Shown: positions 60,448-64,000 of the stretch, one piece after another
Position numbering within the stretch: position 1 is the stretch's first letter
How the letters are laid out: each line of letters begins with the position of its first letter
NCBI GenBank assembly: GCA_963791455.1
Contig: CAWBSM010000005.1
Coordinates: 124,001 to 188,000, forward strand
From: Bog-473 sp963791455
Lineage (GTDB): Bacteria > Actinomycetota > Acidimicrobiia > Acidimicrobiales > RAAP-2
Direction: 5' to 3'
Length of the DNA stretch: 64,000 nt
Position numbers and translations under genes: made by a program
The notes under the pieces: generated by a model
Databases searched by the model: none
Told to the model about the DNA's origin: nothing
The model's input: the letters and a program-made list of their open reading frames with translations, nothing else

Positions 60448-60732
60448 TCAGTAGTGGCGTGTCGCCAACCACATCGGCACCGGCAGTGATCCATGCCTGG
60501 TGGTTTGACTCAGTGGGAACAAGCCGACCACCACTAAGTTCCCCGACCAAATCATCCGAGCGTTGCGAATCAACTCGAACGTCACATACTGGGCGAGGAT
60601 GCTCCAGCGCTGACGGCTTCTTCGCTCGAGCACCTCGTTGACGACCGCGACGGTCAGCATCACCACGATCACGCTCGCCACCAGGCCGGCGAGCAGCGCG
60701 TGTCGATCCCAGAAAGCTGACGTTCGTCTCAT
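60448..60732 (-). pseudogene. Possible remnant of a membrane protein
   Basis: An ORF of 94 codons from ATG 60732 has one convincing membrane helix (HALLAGLVASVIVVMLTVAVV) and a following basic segment VLERRSRQRWSILAQYVTFE, similar in style to N-termini of actinobacterial membrane proteins of 250-300 residues. It ends after LATRHY with no continuation in any frame. No neighbour explains it. A short real gene is possible; a degraded fragment is more likely. Confidence 0.3.
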
Positions 60733-60914
60733 CAGAGACCGGGGCAGCCATGGCGGCCAGGACTGCGAGGACTGCCAAGAGTGCCAACAGTCGGGTGGCT
60801 GCCGCAAGTACGACTCGACCGATCGAGCCCGTCGTGGTTCGGTTGGCTGTCCATCGTTGGGGTCTTGAAGAGTCCGTGCAGTCTGATTCGGTCCTTGTTT
60901 TTCGGATCGGCGAA

Positions 60915-62558
60915 TCAGCTGCCCACGAACCGCAGATAGTCGTGGACCGATCTCACGGCCGCCGAACCTTCACCAACGGCGGCGGCCACGCGCTTGGTCG
61001 ATCCGGAGCGAAGATCACCCACTGCGAACAGCCCGGGGTGGCTGGTCTCGAAGGTGAGCGGTCCTCGGCCCAGGTCGCTCCACCGGCCGTCGAGCTGACT
61101 CTCGGGGAGCGATCGGTCGGTGAGGACGAACCCGCGATCGTCGAGGGCGGCACATCCGGAGAGCCAGCCGGAGGCTGGATCCGCACCGATGAAAGAGAAC
61201 AGTCCGGCGACACGCAAGGACTTCTCTTGGCCGGGCCCGGCGAGGCGGACGGCGCTGAGGGACTCTTCACCCTCGAGACCGACGACTTGGGTTTGAGTCA
61301 GCACCTCGATGCGCGAATGGTTCTCGAGCCGCTCGGCGAGGTAGCGAGACATCCCTGCGTTCAGATCAGCGCCCCGGATGACCACCGTCACCTGGCTCCC
61401 CTGTTCCGCCAGGAACACTGCCGCCTGCCCCGCCGAGTTCCCGCCTCCGACAACGACGACGGGTTCGGTCGCGCACTGGCGCGCCTCGAGGTCCGTGGCG
61501 GCGTAGTACACACCGCTGGACTCGAACTCGGAAAGCCGGTCCACGCCGAGCCGCCGGTAGGTCGCGCCGGTGGCCGCGATGACGGCGCGGGCCGCGAGCT
61601 CCGTGCCGTCGGACAACTCGGTCACGAGATGGCCTGCTTGCTCCCGCAGAGCCACGACTGCGCAGGGTGCAGTCAGGAAGGCACCGAACTTCTCGGCTTG
61701 CACGAGCCCACGCTGCGTGAGATCGCTCCCCGAGATACCGGTGGGGAATCCGAAGTAGTTCTCGATGCGTGAGCTCGTCCCCGCCTGACCACCTGGGGCG
61801 ATCATGTCGACCCCGATCGTGCGCAACCCTTCCGACGCCCCGTAGACGGCAGCCGCAAGGCCGGCCGGTCCCCCGCCCACGATGACGAGATCCACGCATC
61901 GCTCCGGCACGTTGGCGACGGTGAGCCCGAGGTACTCGGAGAGTGCTCCCGGACTGGTCCGGCGCAGAACCACGCCGGAGGAGATGACAACCGGCATGTC
62001 GGTCGGCTCGATCTGGAATTGCTCGAGAAGGGACTCCACGTGCGGATCGGTGTCAGGGTCAAGCCACTGATAGGGCAGACGTGTTCTGGCGAGGAACTCC
62101 CGGATCTGGAGGGTCTCGGGTGAATACCGCGAACCGATCACTCGCGTCGCCGTGGCCGCTCCGGTGATGAGATCGGCTCGCCGGGCCATGAAGGCGGCCA
62201 GGATCTTGTCGCTCAGCTGAGGCTGGGTCGCAATGATCCGGCGGAGGGTCTCGACGGGCACCGCCAACACCTCGCCCGGCTCGGCCACCCGAGCGCTCAC
62301 GAACACCCGAAGTCCGGTCAACAGGTTCAGCTCACCGAGGAACCGCCCCGGACCATGGGAGGCGATGACCCGTCGTTCGTCGTCGGCATCGAGCAGGATC
62401 TCCACCCGCCCCGAGAGCACGACGTAGAAGTCGTAGCCGGCGTCACCCGCCCGGTACAGGTAGTGACCGGCGTCCACCTTTCGGCGCGTACCCATCGGCT
62501 CGAGGAGAGAGAGCTCGGCGGCGTCGAGGGTCCGGATCGAGGCGTCCGCGTCACTCAT
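60915..62558 (-). CDS. cNMP-binding / glutaredoxin-like / thioredoxin-reductase-like flavoprotein lacking the redox CxxC
   Basis: About 547 residues in three domains: a cyclic-nucleotide-binding fold (about 1-125; LSGRVEILLDADDERR, GRFLGELNLLTG), a glutaredoxin-like segment without active-site cysteines (about 145-210; QIREFLARTRLPYQWLDPDT), and an FAD/NAD(P)H thioredoxin-reductase-like body (LVIVGGGPAGLAAAVYGASE, GGQAGTSSRIENYFGFP, VVVVGGGNSAGQAAVFLAE, LFAVGDLRSGSTKRVA). The place of CATC in TrxB reads YYAATDLEA, so disulfide exchange is unlikely. ATG at 62558 is preferred: TACCCT (62567-62572) is 8 nt upstream. ATG 62564 is an alternative. Electron acceptor unknown. Confidence 0.87.
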   Translation of the reverse strand: MSDADASIRTLDAAELSLLEPMGTRRKVDAGHYLYRAGDAGYDFYVVLSGRVEILLDADDERRVIASHGPGRFLGELNLLTGLRVFVSARVAEPGEVLAVPVETLRRIIATQPQLSDKILAAFMARRADLITGAATATRVIGSRYSPETLQIREFLARTRLPYQWLDPDTDPHVESLLEQFQIEPTDMPVVISSGVVLRRTSPGALSEYLGLTVANVPERCVDLVIVGGGPAGLAAAVYGASEGLRTIGVDMIAPGGQAGTSSRIENYFGFPTGISGSDLTQRGLVQAEKFGAFLTAPCAVVALREQAGHLVTELSDGTELAARAVIAATGATYRRLGVDRLSEFESSGVYYAATDLEARQCATEPVVVVGGGNSAGQAAVFLAEQGSQVTVVIRGADLNAGMSRYLAERLENHSRIEVLTQTQVVGLEGEESLSAVRLAGPGQEKSLRVAGLFSFIGADPASGWLSGCAALDDRGFVLTDRSLPESQLDGRWSDLGRGPLTFETSHPGLFAVGDLRSGSTKRVAAAVGEGSAAVRSVHDYLRFVGS

Positions 62559-62566
62559 CAACATGG

Positions 62567-62572
62567 AGGGTA
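62567..62572 (-). promoter_or_regulatory. -10 hexamer (TACCCT), leaderless, cNMP/TrxR-like gene
   Basis: 8 nt before ATG 62558; supports MSDADAS over the 62564 start. Confidence 0.4.
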
Positions 62573-62647
62573 TCGGGAGCCGCTGATGGGCGTAGCTCAG
62601 CCAGGGTTTACGCCTTCACCTCGCGATCAGGTCGTGACTGTCGGAGT

Positions 62648-64000
62648 TCACCGGCAAGCCACCCGTACCCGGCAGATGTGGATTCGAGACGGTTCGACCG
62701 AAACCGTTTCGGCCGTTGCGGTCCCGCCTTGGGACGACGCCAGCTGCGTCAGGCCGCCGCGCCGAAGCACCAACCCTGCGACGACCGCCCCAGCCACGAA
62801 GATCAAGGAGGACCACAGGAACGCTGTCGTATAGCTGTGGAGGAGGGCGGCCTGGAGATTGGCCGGGGTGACCGCCCGCCCGACCAAGTAGGACGTGGCG
62901 GCACCGGCGGCCAGCGTGTTGAGCAGCGAGGTTCCAATGGATCCTCCCACCTGTTGGGCGGTGTTGAGGGTGGCCGATCCCACGCCGGCGTCCTGGGGCG
63001 CCAACCCCAGGGTCCCCGTGCTGAAGGCGGGAGCGACGCTCAGTCCGAATCCGATGCCCAACAGCAGCAGATAAGGAAGCACGTGGCTGACGTACGAAGA
63101 GTGCAACCCCACCAGATGGAGCCCGAACAACGCGGCAGCTGACACGAGCAAGCCGATCGGCACGATCGGCTTGGGTCCGAACCGGGGTAAGAGAATGCGA
63201 TTGGACACCTGCGCCGTTGCGGCCAGGGCGGCCACCAGGGGCAAGAAAGCGACCCCGGTCTTCACTGGGCTGAACCCCAAGGTGCCCTGCAGGTAGTAGG
63301 TCAAGAACAAGAACACGCCGAAGATCCCGACGCTGGCAAACAGCATGGCCAAGATGGAACCGCCCCGCGTTCGGTTGAGCACGACCCGGGGCGGGAGCAG
63401 TGGATATCTCGCTCTGTTCTCCACATACGCAAACGCAGCAAGCAGGGCGAGCCCCCCCACGAGGAACCCGATCGTGTACGGATTGCGCCACGCCGTGGTC
63501 TCGGCATGCGAGAAACCGAAGACGAGGCAGAACAACCCGACCGCCACCAGAAAAAGGCCGGGCAGGTCCAACGGGTCATGGTCAGCGCCCTCGTCGTTCT
63601 GCAACCAGAGCACGGCTCCCGTGATGGCGATCGCAGCAAAAACGAGGTTGACGAACAGCGTCCATCGCCATGTGGCGTACGAGGTCAGGATGCCGCCGAG
63701 CAGGAGCCCCAGCGCACCGCCCGCGCCGGCGATGGCGCCGTAGACCCCGAAGGCCCGCCCACGCTCCCCCGGATCAGTGAAGGTCGTGGTCAAGAGCGCC
63801 AATACCGAGGGCGCAAGCAGTGCCCCGAACGCGCCCTGGACGGTCCGCGCGATGACGAGCATCGTGAAGTTGACCGAGGCCCCACCGATGGCCGATGCCA
63901 CGGCGAAGCCGACTAGCCCGATGATGAGGGCCCGTTTGCGTCCCACCGTGTCCCCGATACGGCCGCCGAGGAGGAGCAAGCTGCCGAAGGCAAGGGAATA
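62648..64000 (-). CDS. MFS drug exporter, DHA2 family (partial, 5' end missing)
   Basis: 450 residues to the right edge, no start codon needed because the frame is open at 64000. Motif A is GGRIGDTVGRKR and motif C is GAIAGAGGALGLLLGGILTS, typical of the 14-helix EmrB/QacA group; about 12 of 14 helices are present. WRWTLFVNLVFAAIAI is also conserved. Probably an efflux pump for hydrophobic compounds. The C-terminal tail after about 410 is hydrophilic. Substrate unknown. Confidence 0.9.
   Translation of the reverse strand, partial: YSLAFGSLLLLGGRIGDTVGRKRALIIGLVGFAVASAIGGASVNFTMLVIARTVQGAFGALLAPSVLALLTTTFTDPGERGRAFGVYGAIAGAGGALGLLLGGILTSYATWRWTLFVNLVFAAIAITGAVLWLQNDEGADHDPLDLPGLFLVAVGLFCLVFGFSHAETTAWRNPYTIGFLVGGLALLAAFAYVENRARYPLLPPRVVLNRTRGGSILAMLFASVGIFGVFLFLTYYLQGTLGFSPVKTGVAFLPLVAALAATAQVSNRILLPRFGPKPIVPIGLLVSAAALFGLHLVGLHSSYVSHVLPYLLLLGIGFGLSVAPAFSTGTLGLAPQDAGVGSATLNTAQQVGGSIGTSLLNTLAAGAATSYLVGRAVTPANLQAALLHSYTTAFLWSSLIFVAGAVVAGLVLRRGGLTQLASSQGGTATAETVSVEPSRIHICRVRVACR

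Larger units (their letters stand above)
60291..60914. other. 624-bp stretch with little recognisable coding
   Basis: Contains the short ORF described at 60448-60732, the promoter region of the alcohol dehydrogenase at its left, and an unsupported 48-codon plus-strand open frame (about 60308-60454, ending WLEIAPGDARADGPLWRRGG) without a start codon. Imperfect repeats of aggactgc occur near 60764-60790. No RNA gene or mobile element was recognised. Confidence 0.5.

Overview
The window is very GC-rich, densely coded actinobacterial chromosome. It most resembles the class Acidimicrobiia. The evidence is gene content rather than a marker gene: an actinobacterial ctaE-qcrCAB respiratory block, a 14-gene nuo operon, a rex-hemA-hemC-hemD-hemB order as in Streptomyces, mshA for mycothiol, an NDMA-dependent-type alcohol dehydrogenase, and a secreted protein with GYWLVAADGG repeats. 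Many genes appear to be read from leaderless transcripts (TAnnnT, 6-8 nt, start codon). No tRNA, rRNA, insertion sequence or CRISPR array was seen.

Layout. 1-3996 (minus): cytochrome bc1 subunits qcrB (cut by the left edge), qcrA and qcrC, plus ctaE. 4083-6467 (minus): HelD/HelR-type helicase. 6580-11750 (plus): YbjQ-family protein, hemE, ferrochelatase, protoporphyrinogen/coproporphyrinogen oxidase (frameshifted) and lnt. 11741-17024: HAD phosphatase (minus), a large membrane protein joining a degenerate phosphoesterase to an MprF-like DUF2156 domain (plus), and a DUF2252 protein (plus). 17030-33117 (minus): nuoA to nuoN, nearly all genes overlapping by 4 nt. 33205-36811: geranylgeranyl/menaquinone reductase (plus), HIT protein (minus), secreted L,D-transpeptidase-like repeat protein (plus). 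36863-47938 (minus): hemL, hemB, cobA-hemD, hemC, hemA, rex, SAM hydrolase, proC, YbjN-like, mshA and an XRE regulator. 48099-55730: superoxide dismutase, TraR/DksA zinc finger, multidomain SpoIIE phosphatase, class V aminotransferase, YncE-like lipoprotein, HtrA-like protease and a small putative regulator. 55809-58542: two divergent citrate synthase homologues, one with an N-terminal HTH and one with N-terminal CBS domains. 58634-64000: DUF4395 protein, zinc alcohol dehydrogenase, a poorly coding 0.6-kb stretch, a cNMP-binding/thioredoxin-reductase-like protein, and an MFS exporter cut by the right edge.

How the genes fit together. Much of the window serves aerobic respiration: complex I feeds menaquinone (possibly modified by the 33205 reductase), complex III and the oxidase use it, and two heme loci supply the cofactor. 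Glutamyl-tRNA to uroporphyrinogen III is encoded by hemA, hemL, hemB, hemC and cobA-hemD. Uroporphyrinogen to the iron-insertion stage is encoded 30 kb away by hemE, ferrochelatase and the oxidase. The NADH-sensing repressor Rex lies directly upstream of hemA. Mycothiol synthesis, superoxide dismutase and the TrxR-like protein point to redox defence.

Caution. Five conserved genes (cgoX/hemY, nuoE, rex, SAM hydrolase, HTH-citrate synthase) are each broken by one single-base indel, and restoring it gives a full family-like protein. Sequencing or assembly error is the likeliest cause. The most unusual intact features are the degenerate-phosphoesterase/MprF fusion, the CBS-citrate synthase paired with HTH-citrate synthase, and an Lnt whose catalytic cysteine is serine.
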